Assembly (NCBI RefSeq): GCF_040115645.1
Contig: NW_027096033.1
Coordinates: forward strand, 372,001-436,000
Direction: 5' to 3'
Source of the DNA: Euwallacea fornicatus
Lineage: Eukaryota > Arthropoda > Insecta > Coleoptera > Curculionidae
Length of the DNA: 64,000 bases
Shown here piece after piece: positions 12,093-24,968 of the stretch; position 1 is the first letter of the stretch, and each line of letters opens with the position of its first letter. The translations under genes were made by a program, and so were the position numbers. The notes under the pieces are model-generated. The model was not told where the DNA came from and searched no databases. It worked only from the letters and a program-made list of their open reading frames with translations.

Positions 12093-12832
12093 TCAAATTA
12101 ATCAGCTCGACGAGATCTTTAAAATGACGCAACACATCATCATTGCACCTTGTTGAACTTCCAAGAAAAATAGTACATTATGTGCTCAAACACACAAATT
12201 TTGTGACTTTTCAAACTTTGAAGCTCGATAGCTTCGGCAAATGAAGACCAAATTTGTTAAACAAAGTGTCAAATTAATCAGCTCGACGAGTTTTTGAAGA
12301 TATCACAACACTTCGTGATTGCATCTTGTTGAACTTCCAAGAAAAATAATACTTTATGTGCTCAAACACACATATTTTGTGACTTTTCAAACTTTGAAGC
12401 TCGATAACTTTGGCAAATGTGGACCAAATTTGTTAACCAAAGTGTCAAATTAATCAGCTCGATGAGATCTTTAAAATGGCACAACACATCATCATTGCAT
12501 CTTGTTGAACTTCCAAGAAAAATAGTACATTATGTGCTCAAACAAACAACTTTTGTGACTTTTCAAACTTTGAAGCTCAATAACATTGGCAAATGTGGAC
12601 CAAATTTCTTAAACAAAGTGTCAAAGTAATCACCTCATCGAGATTTTGAAGATGTCACAACACATCATGATTGCATCTTGTTGAATTTCCAAGAAAAATA
12701 GTACTTTATGTGCTCAAACACACAACTTTTGTGACTTTTCAAACTTTGTAGCTCGATAACTTCGGAAAATGTGGACCAAATTTCTTAAACAAAGTGTCAA
12801 ATTAATCAGCTCAACGAGATTTTGAAGATGTC
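10677..12832 (+). repeat. Long-range duplicated block, source or copy at 10.7 kb
   Basis: This block of about 2.16 kb matches 29,685-31,840 at an offset of 19,008 bp (108 monomers). Differences noticed are CAAATTTTGAAGC near 11,686 against CAAACTTTG, GTACTTTATG against GTACCTTATG near 30,658, and CGGAAAATG near 12,768 against CGGCAAATG. Such similarity over a 19-kb separation, across less similar DNA, implies a recent non-adjacent transfer or a duplication later interrupted by further duplications. Direction cannot be decided from this window. Confidence 0.85.
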
Positions 12833-13289
12833 ACGACACATCATGATTGCATCTTGTTGAATTTCCAAGAAAAATAGTACTTTATGTGCTCAAACACACA
12901 TATTTTGTGACTTTTTAAACTTTGAAGCTCGATAACTTTGGCAAATGTGGACCAAATTTCTTAAACAAAGTGTCAAATTAATCAGCTCAACGAGATTTTG
13001 AAGATGTCACAACACATCATCATTGCATCTTGTTGAACTTCCAAGAAAAATAGTACTTTATGTGCTCAAACACACATATTTTGTGACTTTTCAAACTTTG
13101 AAGCTCGATAACATTGGCAAATGTGGACCAAATTTCTTAAACAAAGTGTCAAAGTAATCACCTCAACGAGATTTTGAAGATGTCACAACACATCATGATT
13201 ACATCTTGTTGAACTTCCAAGAAAAATAGTACTTTATGTGCTCAAACACACAACTTTTGTGACTTTTCAAACTTTGAAGCTCGATAGCT
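11178..13289 (+). repeat. 12-monomer tandem duplication (2,112 bp), copy 1
   Basis: Copy 1 of a 2,112-bp tandem duplication. Shared markers include CTTCGTGATTG (12,311 and 14,423), GACTTTTTAAAC (about 12,910 and 15,022), TTTGTAGCTCG (about 12,745 and 14,857) and CAATAACATTGG (about 12,580 and 14,692). The copies separate near 13,153 and 15,265, where AAAGTAATCACC in one is AAATGAATCAGC in the other. The right margin lies in a hybrid monomer at 13,201-13,376. Confidence 0.85.
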
Positions 13290-15264
13290 TCGGCAAATGT
13301 GGACCAAATTTGTTAAACAAAGTGTCAAAGTAATCACCTCAACGAGATTTTGAAGATGTCACAACACATCATGATTACATCTTGTTGAACTTCCAAGAAA
13401 AATAGTACTTTATGTGCTCAAACACACAACTTTTGTGACTTTTCAAACTTTGAAGCTCGATAACTTTGGCAAATGTGGACCAAATTTGTTAACCAAAGTG
13501 TCAAATTAATCAGTTCGACGAGATCTTTAAAATGACACAACAATTCATGATTGCATCTTGTTGAATTTCCAAGAAAAATAGTACTTTATGTGCTCAAACA
13601 CACATATTTTATGACTTTTCAAACTTTGAAGCTCGATAACATTGGCAAATGTGGACCAAATTTCTTAAACAAAGTGTCAAAGTAATCACCTCAATGAGAT
13701 TTTAAAGATGTCACAACACATCATGATTACATCTTGTTGAACTTCCAAGAAAAATAGTACTTTATGTGCTCAAACACACAACTTTTGTGACTTTTCAAAC
13801 TTTGAAGCTCGATAACTTCGGCAAATGGGGACCAAATTTGTTAAACAAAGTGTCAAAGTAATCACCTCAACGAGATTTTGAAGATGTCACAACACATCAT
13901 GATTACATCTTGTTGAACTTCCAAGAAAAATACTACTTTATGTGCTCAATCACACAACTTTTGTGACTTTTTCAATTTTGAAGCTCGATAACTTTGGCAA
14001 ATGTGGACCAAATTTGTTAACCAAAGTGTCAAATTAATCAGTTCGACGAGATCTTTAAAATGACACAACAATTCATGATTGCATCTCGTTGAATTTCCAA
14101 GAAAAATAGTACTTTATGTGCTCAAACACACAACTTTTGTGACTTTTCCAATTTTGAAGCTCGATAACTTTGGCAAATGTGGACCAAATTTGTTAAACAA
14201 AGTGTCAAATTAATCAGCTCGACGAGATCTTTAAAATGACGCAACACATCATCATTGCACCTTGTTGAACTTCCAAGAAAAATAGTACATTATGTGCTCA
14301 AACACACAAATTTTGTGACTTTTCAAACTTTGAAGCTCGATAGCTTCGGCAAATGAAGACCAAATTTGTTAAACAAAGTGTCAAATTAATCAGCTCGACG
14401 AGTTTTTGAAGATATCACAACACTTCGTGATTGCATCTTGTTGAACTTCCAAGAAAAATAATACTTTATGTGCTCAAACACACATATTTTGTGACTTTTC
14501 AAACTTTGAAGCTCGATAACTTTGGCAAATGTGGACCAAATTTGTTAACCAAAGTGTCAAATTAATCAGCTCGATGAGATCTTTAAAATGGCACAACACA
14601 TCATCATTGCATCTTGTTGAACTTCCAAGAAAAATAGTACATTATGTGCTCAAACAAACAACTTTTGTGACTTTTCAAACTTTGAAGCTCAATAACATTG
14701 GCAAATGTGGACCAAATTTCTTAAACAAAGTGTCAAAGTAATCACCTCATCGAGATTTTGAAGATGTCACAACACATCATGATTGCATCTTGTTGAATTT
14801 CCAAGAAAAATAGTACTTTATGTGCTCAAACACACAACTTTTGTGACTTTTCAAACTTTGTAGCTCGATAACTTCGGCAAATGTGGACCAAATTTCTTAA
14901 ACAAAGTGTCAAATTAATCAGCTCAACGAGATTTTGAAGATGTCACGACACATCATGATTGCATCTTGTTGAATTTCCAAGAAAAATAGTACTTTATGTG
15001 CTCAAACACACATATTTTGTGACTTTTTAAACTTTGAAGCTCGATAACTTTGGCAAATGTGGACCAAATTTCTTAAACAAAGTGTCAAATTAATCAGCTC
15101 AACGAGATTTTGAAGATGTCACAACACATCATCATTGCATCTTGTTGAACTTCCAAGAAAAATAGTACTTTATGTGCTCAAACACACATATTTTGTGACT
15201 TTTCAAACTTTGAAGCTCGATAACATTGGCAAATGTGGACCAAATTTCTTAAACAAAGTGTCAA
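13290..15264 (+). repeat. 12-monomer tandem duplication, copy 2
   Basis: Second copy of the 2,112-bp unit, followed to about 1,975 bp before divergence. It differs by GACTTTTTCAATTTTG near 13,968 (copy 1 has GACTTTTCCAATTTTG) and CGGCAAATG near 14,877 (copy 1 has CGGAAAATG). Most of this copy was then carried along in the 4,048-bp duplication, so the 12-mer event preceded the 23-mer event. Confidence 0.85.
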
Positions 15265-15312
15265 ATGAATCAGCTCGACAAGGTTATGAAGATGTCACAA
15301 CACACCATGATC

Positions 15313-17376
15313 ACATCTTGTTGAACTTCCAAGAAAAATAGTACTTTATGTGCTCAAACTCACATATTTTGTGACTTTTCAAACTCTGAAGCTCGATAAC
15401 TTTGGCAAATGTGGACCAAATTTCTTAAACAAAGTGTCAAAGTAATCACCTCATCGAGATTTTGAAGATGTCACAACACATCATGATTGCATCTTGTTGA
15501 ATTTCCAAGAAAAATAGTACTTTATGTGCTCAAACACACAACTTTTGTGACTTTTCAAACTTTGAAGCTCGATAACTTCGGCAAATGTGGACCAAATTTC
15601 TTAAACAAAGTGTCAAATTAATCAGCTCAACGAGATTTTGAAGATGTCACGACACATCATGATTGCATCTTGTTGAATTTCCAAGAAAAATAGTACTTTA
15701 TGTGCTCAAACACACATATTTTGTGACTTTTCAAACTTTGAAGCTCGATAACTTTGGCAAATGTGGACCAAATTTCTTAAACAAAGTGTCAAATTAATCA
15801 GCTCAACGAGATTTTGAAGATGTCACAACACATCATCATTGCATCTTGTTGAACTTCCAAGAAAAATAGTACTTTATGTGCTCAAACTCACATATTTTGT
15901 GACTTTTCAAACTCTGAAGCTCGATAACTTTGGCAAATGTGGACCAAATTTCTTAAACAAAGTGTCAAAGTAATCACCTCATCGAGATTTTGAAGATGTC
16001 ACAACACATCATGATTGCATCTTGTTGAATTTCCAAGAAAAATAGTACTTTATGTGCTCAAACACACAACTTTTGTGACTTTTCAAACTTTGAAGCTCGA
16101 TAACTTCGGCAAATGTGGACCAAATTTCTTAAACAAAGTGTCAAATTAATCAGCTCAACGAGATTTTGAAGATGTCACGACACATCATAATTGCATCTTG
16201 TTGAATTTCCAAGAAAAATAGTACTTTATGTGCTCAAACACACATATTTTGTGACTTTTCAAACTTTGAAGCTCGATAACTTTGGCAAATGTGGACCAAA
16301 TTTCTTAAACAAAGTGTCAAATTAATCAGCTCAACGAGATTTTGAAGATGTCACAACACATCATCATTGCATCTTGTTGAACTTCCAAGAAAAATAGTAC
16401 TTTATGTGCTCAAACTCACATATTTTGTGACTTTTCAAACTCTGAAGCTCGATAACTTTGGCAAATGTGGACCAAATTTCTTAAACAAAGTGTCAAAGTA
16501 ATCACCTCATCGAGATTTTGAAGATGTCACAACACATCATGATTGCATCTTGTTGAATTTCCAAGAAAAATAGTACTTTATGTGCTCAAACACACAACTT
16601 TTGTTACTTTTCAAACTTTGAAGCTCGATAACTTCGGCAAATGTGGACCAAATTTCTTAAACAAAGTGTCAAATTAATCAGCTCAACGAGATTTTGAAGA
16701 TGTCACGACACATCATGATTGCATCTTGTTGAATTTCCAAGAAAAATAGTACTTTATGTGCTCAAACACACATATTTTGTGACTTTTCAAACTTTGAAGC
16801 TCGATAACTTTGGCAAATGTGGACCAAATTTCTTAAACAAAGTGTCAAATTAATCAGCTCAACGAGATTTTGAAGATGTCACAACACATCATCATTGCAT
16901 CTTGTTGAACTTCCAAGAAAAATAGTACTTTATGTGCTCAAACTCACATATTTTGTGACTTTTCAAACTCTGAAGCTCGATAACTTTGGCAAATGTGGAC
17001 CAAATTTCTTAAACAAAGTGTCAAAGTAATCACCTCATCGAGATTTTGAAGATGTCACAACACATCATGATTGCATCTTGTTGAATTTCCAAGAAAAATA
17101 GTACTTTATGTGCTCAAACACACAACTTTTGTGACTTTTCAAACTTTGAAGCTCGATAACTTCGGCAAATGTGGACCAAATTTCTTAAACAAAGTGTCAA
17201 ATTAATCAGCTCAACGAGATTTTGAAGATGTCACGACACATCATGATTGCATCTTGTTGAATTTCCAAGAAAAATAGTACTTTATGTGCTCAAACACACA
17301 TATTTTGTGACTTTTCAAACTTTGAAGCTCGATAACTTTGGCAAATGTGGACCAAATTTCTTAAACAAAGTGTCAA
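15313..17376 (+). repeat. 3-monomer HOR (528 bp), about four units
   Basis: Units start at 15,313, 15,841, 16,369 and 16,897. Each has a first monomer with CTCAAACTCACATATT and AACTCTGAAGC ending CATCGAG, a second C monomer ending GTCACGACAC, and a third TTTGG monomer ending CATCATCATT. The fourth unit is incomplete: its third monomer switches at about 17,377 to AAATGAATCAGCTCGACAAGG. Unit 2 has CATCATAATT and unit 3 has TTTTGTTAC, so individual units can be traced. Confidence 0.92.
16017..16192 (+). repeat. Representative type C monomer (TTCGG / TTTCTTAAAC)
   Basis: Type C has GATAACTTCGGCAAATGTGG and TTTCTTAAACAAAGTG, then CAGCTCAACGAGATTTTG and GATGTCACGACAC. It is the most frequent form from 15 kb to 62 kb. 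This unit carries the private end CATCATAATT at its right margin, seen again only at about 20.23 kb, exactly 4,048 bp later, which helps to define the 23-monomer duplication. Confidence 0.93.
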
Positions 17377-17659
17377 ATGAATCAGCTCGACAAGGTTATG
17401 AAGATGTCACAACACACCATGATTACATCTTGTTGAACTTCCAAGAAAAATAGTACTTTATGTGCTCAAACACACATATTTTGTGACTTTTCAAACTCTG
17501 AAGCTCGATAACTTTGGCAAATGTGGAACAAATTTGTTAAACAAAGTGTCAAATTAATAAGCTCGACAAGGTTATGAAGATGTCACAACACATCATGATT
17601 ACATCTTGTTGAATTTCCAAGAAAAATAGTACTTTATGTGCTCAAACACACATATTTTG

Positions 17660-20600
17660 TGACTTTTCAAACTTTGAAGCTCGATAACATTGGCAAATGT
17701 GGACCAAATTTCTTAAACAAAGTGTCAAAGTAATCACCTCAATGAGATTTTAAAGATGTCACAACACATCATGATTACATCTTGTTGAACTTCCAAGAAA
17801 AATAGTACTTTATGTGCTCAAACACACAACTTTTGTGACTTTTCAAACTTTGAAGCTCGATAACTTCGGCAAATGGGGACCAAATTTGTTAAACAAAGTG
17901 TCAAAGTAATCACCTCAACGAGATTTTGAAGATGTCACAACACATCATGATTACATCTTGTTGAACTTCCAAGAAAAATACTACTTTATGTGCTCAATCA
18001 CACAACTTTTGTGACTTTTTCAATTTTGAAGCTCGATAACTTTGGCAAATGTGGACCAAATTTGTTAACCAAAGTGTCAAATTAATCAGTTCGACGAGAT
18101 CTTTAAAATGACACAACAATTCATGATTGCATCTCGTTGAATTTCCAAGAAAAATAGTACTTTATGTGCTCAAACACACAACTTTTGTGACTTTTCCAAT
18201 TTTGAAGCTCGATAACTTTGGCAAATGTGGACCAAATTTGTTAAACAAAGTGTCAAATTAATCAGCTCGACGAGATCTTTAAAATGACGCAACACATCAT
18301 CATTGCACCTTGTTGAACTTCCAAGAAAAATAGTACATTATGTGCTCAAACACACAAATTTTGTGACTTTTCAAACTTTGAAGCTCGATAGCTTCGGCAA
18401 ATGAAGACCAAATTTGTTAAACAAAGTGTCAAATTAATCAGCTCGACGAGTTTTTGAAGATATCACAACACTTCGTGATTGCATCTTGTTGAACTTCCAA
18501 GAAAAATAATACTTTATGTGCTCAAACACACATATTTTGTGACTTTTCAAACTTTGAAGCTCGATAACTTTGGCAAATGTGGACCAAATTTGTTAACCAA
18601 AGTGTCAAATTAATCAGCTCGATGAGATCTTTAAAATGGCACAACACATCATCATTGCATCTTGTTGAACTTCCAAGAAAAATAGTACATTATGTGCTCA
18701 AACAAACAACTTTTGTGACTTTTCAAACTTTGAAGCTCAATAACATTGGCAAATGTGGACCAAATTTCTTAAACAAAGTGTCAAAGTAATCACCTCATCG
18801 AGATTTTGAAGATGTCACAACACATCATGATTGCATCTTGTTGAATTTCCAAGAAAAATAGTACTTTATGTGCTCAAACACACAACTTTTGTGACTTTTC
18901 AAACTTTGTAGCTCGATAACTTCGGCAAATGTGGACCAAATTTCTTAAACAAAGTGTCAAATTAATCAGCTCAACGAGATTTTGAAGATGTCACGACACA
19001 TCATGATTGCATCTTGTTGAATTTCCAAGAAAAATAGTACTTTATGTGCTCAAACACACATATTTTGTGACTTTTTAAACTTTGAAGCTCGATAACTTTG
19101 GCAAATGTGGACCAAATTTCTTAAACAAAGTGTCAAATTAATCAGCTCAACGAGATTTTGAAGATGTCACAACACATCATCATTGCATCTTGTTGAACTT
19201 CCAAGAAAAATAGTACTTTATGTGCTCAAACACACATATTTTGTGACTTTTCAAACTTTGAAGCTCGATAACATTGGCAAATGTGGACCAAATTTCTTAA
19301 ACAAAGTGTCAAATGAATCAGCTCGACAAGGTTATGAAGATGTCACAACACACCATGATCACATCTTGTTGAACTTCCAAGAAAAATAGTACTTTATGTG
19401 CTCAAACTCACATATTTTGTGACTTTTCAAACTCTGAAGCTCGATAACTTTGGCAAATGTGGACCAAATTTCTTAAACAAAGTGTCAAAGTAATCACCTC
19501 ATCGAGATTTTGAAGATGTCACAACACATCATGATTGCATCTTGTTGAATTTCCAAGAAAAATAGTACTTTATGTGCTCAAACACACAACTTTTGTGACT
19601 TTTCAAACTTTGAAGCTCGATAACTTCGGCAAATGTGGACCAAATTTCTTAAACAAAGTGTCAAATTAATCAGCTCAACGAGATTTTGAAGATGTCACGA
19701 CACATCATGATTGCATCTTGTTGAATTTCCAAGAAAAATAGTACTTTATGTGCTCAAACACACATATTTTGTGACTTTTCAAACTTTGAAGCTCGATAAC
19801 TTTGGCAAATGTGGACCAAATTTCTTAAACAAAGTGTCAAATTAATCAGCTCAACGAGATTTTGAAGATGTCACAACACATCATCATTGCATCTTGTTGA
19901 ACTTCCAAGAAAAATAGTACTTTATGTGCTCAAACTCACATATTTTGTGACTTTTCAAACTCTGAAGCTCGATAACTTTGGCAAATGTGGACCAAATTTC
20001 TTAAACAAAGTGTCAAAGTAATCACCTCATCGAGATTTTGAAGATGTCACAACACATCATGATTGCATCTTGTTGAATTTCCAAGAAAAATAGTACTTTA
20101 TGTGCTCAAACACACAACTTTTGTGACTTTTCAAACTTTGAAGCTCGATAACTTCGGCAAATGTGGACCAAATTTCTTAAACAAAGTGTCAAATTAATCA
20201 GCTCAACGAGATTTTGAAGATGTCACGACACATCATAATTGCATCTTGTTGAATTTCCAAGAAAAATAGTACTTTATGTGCTCAAACACACATATTTTGT
20301 GACTTTTCAAACTTTGAAGCTCGATAACTTTGGCAAATGTGGACCAAATTTCTTAAACAAAGTGTCAAATTAATCAGCTCAACGAGATTTTGAAGATGTC
20401 ACAACACATCATCATTGCATCTTGTTGAACTTCCAAGAAAAATAGTACTTTATGTGCTCAAACTCACATATTTTGTGACTTTTCAAACTCTGAAGCTCGA
20501 TAACTTTGGCAAATGTGGACCAAATTTCTTAAACAAAGTGTCAAAGTAATCACCTCATCGAGATTTTGAAGATGTCACAACACATCATGATTGCATCTTG

Positions 20601-21707
20601 TTGAATTTCCAAGAAAAATAGTACTTTATGTGCTCAAACACACAACTTTTGTTACTTTTCAAACTTTGAAGCTCGATAACTTCGGCAAATGTGGACCAAA
20701 TTTCTTAAACAAAGTGTCAAATTAATCAGCTCAACGAGATTTTGAAGATGTCACGACACATCATGATTGCATCTTGTTGAATTTCCAAGAAAAATAGTAC
20801 TTTATGTGCTCAAACACACATATTTTGTGACTTTTCAAACTTTGAAGCTCGATAACTTTGGCAAATGTGGACCAAATTTCTTAAACAAAGTGTCAAATTA
20901 ATCAGCTCAACGAGATTTTGAAGATGTCACAACACATCATCATTGCATCTTGTTGAACTTCCAAGAAAAATAGTACTTTATGTGCTCAAACTCACATATT
21001 TTGTGACTTTTCAAACTCTGAAGCTCGATAACTTTGGCAAATGTGGACCAAATTTCTTAAACAAAGTGTCAAAGTAATCACCTCATCGAGATTTTGAAGA
21101 TGTCACAACACATCATGATTGCATCTTGTTGAATTTCCAAGAAAAATAGTACTTTATGTGCTCAAACACACAACTTTTGTGACTTTTCAAACTTTGAAGC
21201 TCGATAACTTCGGCAAATGTGGACCAAATTTCTTAAACAAAGTGTCAAATTAATCAGCTCAACGAGATTTTGAAGATGTCACGACACATCATGATTGCAT
21301 CTTGTTGAATTTCCAAGAAAAATAGTACTTTATGTGCTCAAACACACATATTTTGTGACTTTTCAAACTTTGAAGCTCGATAACTTTGGCAAATGTGGAC
21401 CAAATTTCTTAAACAAAGTGTCAAATGAATCAGCTCGACAAGGTTATGAAGATGTCACAACACACCATGATTACATCTTGTTGAACTTCCAAGAAAAATA
21501 GTACTTTATGTGCTCAAACACACATATTTTGTGACTTTTCAAACTCTGAAGCTCGATAACTTTGGCAAATGTGGAACAAATTTGTTAAACAAAGTGTCAA
21601 ATTAATAAGCTCGACAAGGTTATGAAGATGTCACAACACATCATGATTACATCTTGTTGAATTTCCAAGAAAAATAGTACTTTATGTGCTCAAACACACA
21701 TATTTTG
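17660..21707 (+). repeat. 23-monomer tandem duplication, copy 2
   Basis: Second copy of the 4,048-bp unit. The match runs on to about 21,736, where CGATAACTTCGG replaces CGATAACATTGG. Absence of visible differences over roughly 4 kb means either a very recent duplication or conversion, or an assembly error that repeated one segment. The sequence alone cannot separate these. Confidence 0.92.
19361..21424 (+). repeat. 3-monomer HOR (528 bp), second cluster
   Basis: Same four-unit 528-bp trimer cluster carried in the second 4,048-bp copy, with CTCAAACTCAC at 19,401, 19,929, 20,457 and 20,985. The private variants of units 2 and 3 are retained. Trimer amplification therefore came before the 23-monomer duplication. 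Confidence 0.92.
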
Positions 21708-21736
21708 TGACTTTTCAAACTTTGAAGCTCGATAAC

Positions 21737-24700
21737 TTCGGCAAATGTGGACCAAATTTCTTAAACAAAGTGTCAAATTAATCAGCTCAACAAGATTTTG
21801 AAGATGTCACGACACATCATGATTACATCTTGTTGAACTTCCAAGAAAAATAGTACTTAATGTGCTCAAACACACATATTTTGTGACTTTTCAAACTTTG
21901 AAGCTCAATAACATTGGCAAATGTGGAACAAATTTCTTAAACAAAGTGTCAAAGTAATCACCTCATCGAGATTTTGAAGATGTCACAACACATCATGATT
22001 GCATCTTGTTGAATTTCCAAGAAAAATAGTACTTTATGTGCTCAAACACACAACTTTTGTGACTTTTCAAACTTTGAAGTTCGATAACTTCGGCAAATGT
22101 GGACCAAATTTCTTAAACAAAGTGTCAAATTAATCAGCTCAACGAGATTTTGAAGATGTCACGACACATCATGATTACATCTTGTTGAACTTCCAAGAAA
22201 AATAGTACTTAATGTGCTCAAACACACAACTTTTGTGACTTTTCAAACTTTGAAGCTCGATAACTTCGGCAAATGTGGACCAAATTTCTTAAACAAAGTG
22301 TCAAATTAATCAGCTCAACGAGATTTTGAAGATGTCACGACACATCATGATTGCATCTTGTTGAATTTCCAAGAAAAATAGTACTTTATGTGCTCAAACA
22401 CACAACTTTTGTGACTTTTCAAAATTTAAAGCTCGATAGCTTCGGCAAATGAAGACCAAATTAGTTAAACAAAGTGTCAAATTAATCAGCTCGACGAGAT
22501 CTTTAAAATGACACAACACACCATGATTACATCTTGTTGAACTTCCAAGAAAAATAGTACTTTATGTGCTCTAACACACAACTTTTGTGACTTTTCAAAC
22601 TTTGAAGCTCGATAGCTTCGGCAAATGAAGACCAAATTTGTTAAACAAAGTGTCAAATTAATCAGCTCAACGAGATTTTGAAGATGTCACGACACATCAT
22701 GATTGCATCTTGTTGAATTTCCAAGAAAAATAGTACTTTATGTGCTCAAACACACATATTTTGTGACTTTTCAAACGTTGAAGCTCGATAACTTCGGCAA
22801 ATGTGGACCAAATTTCTTAAACAAAGTGTCAAATTAATCAGCTCAACAAGATTTTGAAGATGTCACAACACATCATGATTGCATCTTGTTGAATTTCCAA
22901 GAAAAATAGTACTTTATGTGCTCAAACACACATATTTTGTGACTTTTCAAACTTTGAAGCTCGATAACTTTGGCAAATGTGGACCAAATTTCTTAAACAA
23001 AGTGTCAAATGAATCAGCTCGACAAGGTTATGAAGATGTCACAACACACCATGATTACATCTTGTTGAACTTCCAAGAAAAATAGTACTTTATGTGCTCA
23101 AACACACATATTTTGTGACTTTTCAAACTCTGAAGCTCGATAACTTTGGCAAATGTGGAACAAATTTGTTAAACAAAGTGTCAAATTAATAAGCTCGACA
23201 AGGTTATGAAGATGTCACAACACATCATGATTACATCTTGTTGAATTTCCAAGCAAAATAGTACTTTATGTGCTCAAACACACATATTTTGTGACTTTTC
23301 AAACTTTGAAGCTCGATAACTTCGGCAAATGTGGACCAAATTTCTTAAACAAAGTGTCAAATTAATCAGCTCAACGAGATTTTGAAGATGTCACGACACA
23401 TCATGATTGCATCTTGTTGAATTTCCAAGAAAAATAGTACTTTATGTGCTCAAACACACATATTTTGTGACTTTTCAAACTTTGAAGCTCGATAACTTTG
23501 GCAAATGTGGACCAAATTTCTTAAACAAAGTGTCAAATGAATCAGCTCGACAAGGTTATGAAGATGTCACAACACACCATGATCACATCTTGTTGAACTT
23601 CCAAGAAAAATAGTACTTTATGTGCTCAAACTCACATATTTTGTGACTTTTCAAACTCTGAAGCTCGATAACTTTGGCAAATGTGGACCAAATTTCTTAA
23701 ACAAAGTGTCAAAGTAATCACCTCATCGAGATTTTGAAGATGTCACAACACATCATGATTGCATCTTGTTGAATTTCCAAGAAAAATAGTACTTTATGTG
23801 CTCAAACACACAACTTTTGTGACTTTTCAAACTTTGAAGCTCGATAACTTCGGCAAATGTGGACCAAATTTCTTAAACAAAGTGTCAAATTAATCAGCTC
23901 AACGAGATTTTGAAGATGTCACGACACATCATGATTGCATCTTGTTGAATTTCCAAGAAAAATAGTACTTTATGTGCTCAAACACACATATTTTGTGACT
24001 TTTCAAACTTTGAAGCTCGATAACTTTGGCAAATGTGGACCAAATTTCTTAAACAAAGTGTCAAATTAATCAGCTCGACGAGATCTTTAAAATGACACAA
24101 CAATTCATGATTGCATCTTGTTGAATTTCCAAGAAAAATAGTAGTTTATGTGCTCAAACACACAACTTTTGTGACTTTTCAAACTTTGAAGCTCGATAGC
24201 TTCGGCAAATGAAGACCAAATTTGTTAAACAAAGTGTCAAATTAATCAGCTCGACAAGGTTATGAAGATGTCACAACACATCATGATTACATCTTGTTGA
24301 ACTTCCAAGAAAAATAGTACTTTATGTGCTGAAACACACAACTTTTGCGACTTTTCAAACTTTGAAGCTCGATAGCTTCGGCAAATGAAGACCAAATTTG
24401 TTAAACAAAGTGTCAAATTAATCACCTCAACGAGATTATAAAGATGTCACAACACATCATGATTACATCTTGTTGAACTTCCAGGAAAAATAGTACTTTA
24501 TGTGCTCAAACACACAACTTTTGAGACTTTTCAAACTTTGAAGCTCGATAACTTCGGCAAATGTGGACCAAATTTGTTAAACAAAGTGTCAAAGTAATCA
24601 CCTCAACGAGATTTTGAAGATGTCACAACACATCATGATTACATCTTGTTGAACTTCCAAGAAAAATAGTACTTTATGTGCTCAAACACACAACTTTTGT

Positions 24701-24968
24701 GACTTTTCAAACTTTGAAGCTCGATAACTTCGGCAAATGTGGACCAAATTTCTTAAACAAAGTGTCAAATTAATCAGCTCAACAAGATTTTGAAGATGTC
24801 ACAACACATCATGATTGCATCTTGTTGAATTTCCAAGAAAAATAGTACTTTATGTGCTCAAACACACAACTTTTGTGACTTTTCAAACTTTGAAGCTCGA
24901 TAACTTCGGCAAATGTGGACCAAATTTCTTAAACAAAGTGTCAAAGTAATCACCTCAATGAGATTTTA
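21737..24968 (+). repeat. Mosaic block between the 23-mer and 14-mer duplications
   Basis: A mixture of C, A, B-like and GGAACAAATTTGTTAAAC monomers. A segment near 21.3-21.7 kb recurs at 22.88-23.3 kb (offset 1,584 bp, 9 monomers). Type A units at 22,353-22,704 are an island among C units, and the first has the rare AATTAGTTAAAC. A CTGAAACAC / TTTTGCG / CCAGGAAAAATAG segment from 24.07 kb matches 10.7 kb (TTTTGCG at 24,343 against 10,967, 76 monomers apart) and recurs at 29.7 kb. Confidence 0.8.

Larger units (their letters stand above)
13612..17659 (+). repeat. 23-monomer tandem duplication (4,048 bp), copy 1
   Basis: A block of 23 monomers repeated directly next to itself. Several single-occurrence variants are shared at exactly +4,048 bp: GACTTTTTCAATTTTG, CATCATAATTGC (about 16,186 and 20,234), TTTTGTTACTTTTC (about 16,599 and 20,647), GATCACATC (about 15,309 and 19,357), and the stretch with four CTCAAACTCAC units. 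I noticed no difference between copies. The left limit is set by CATATTTTATG at 13.6 kb against CATATTTTGTG at 17.66 kb. Confidence 0.92.

Noticed and set aside
12417..12629. Recurrent 70-codon frame starting MWTKFVNQ, also at 14,529, 18,577, 25,793, 28,257, 31,425, 33,009 and later.
   Set aside because: It spans 1.2 monomers and recurs because the B-D monomer junction recurs. As 176 is not a multiple of 3, each frame shifts at every monomer and meets a stop. No ribosome-binding or promoter context or known domain is visible.
15135..15341. Recurrent 68-codon frame starting MHLVE, seen at about ten places.
   Set aside because: It exists only where AAATGAATC replaces AAATTAATC and removes one stop. 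Satellite by-product, not a gene.
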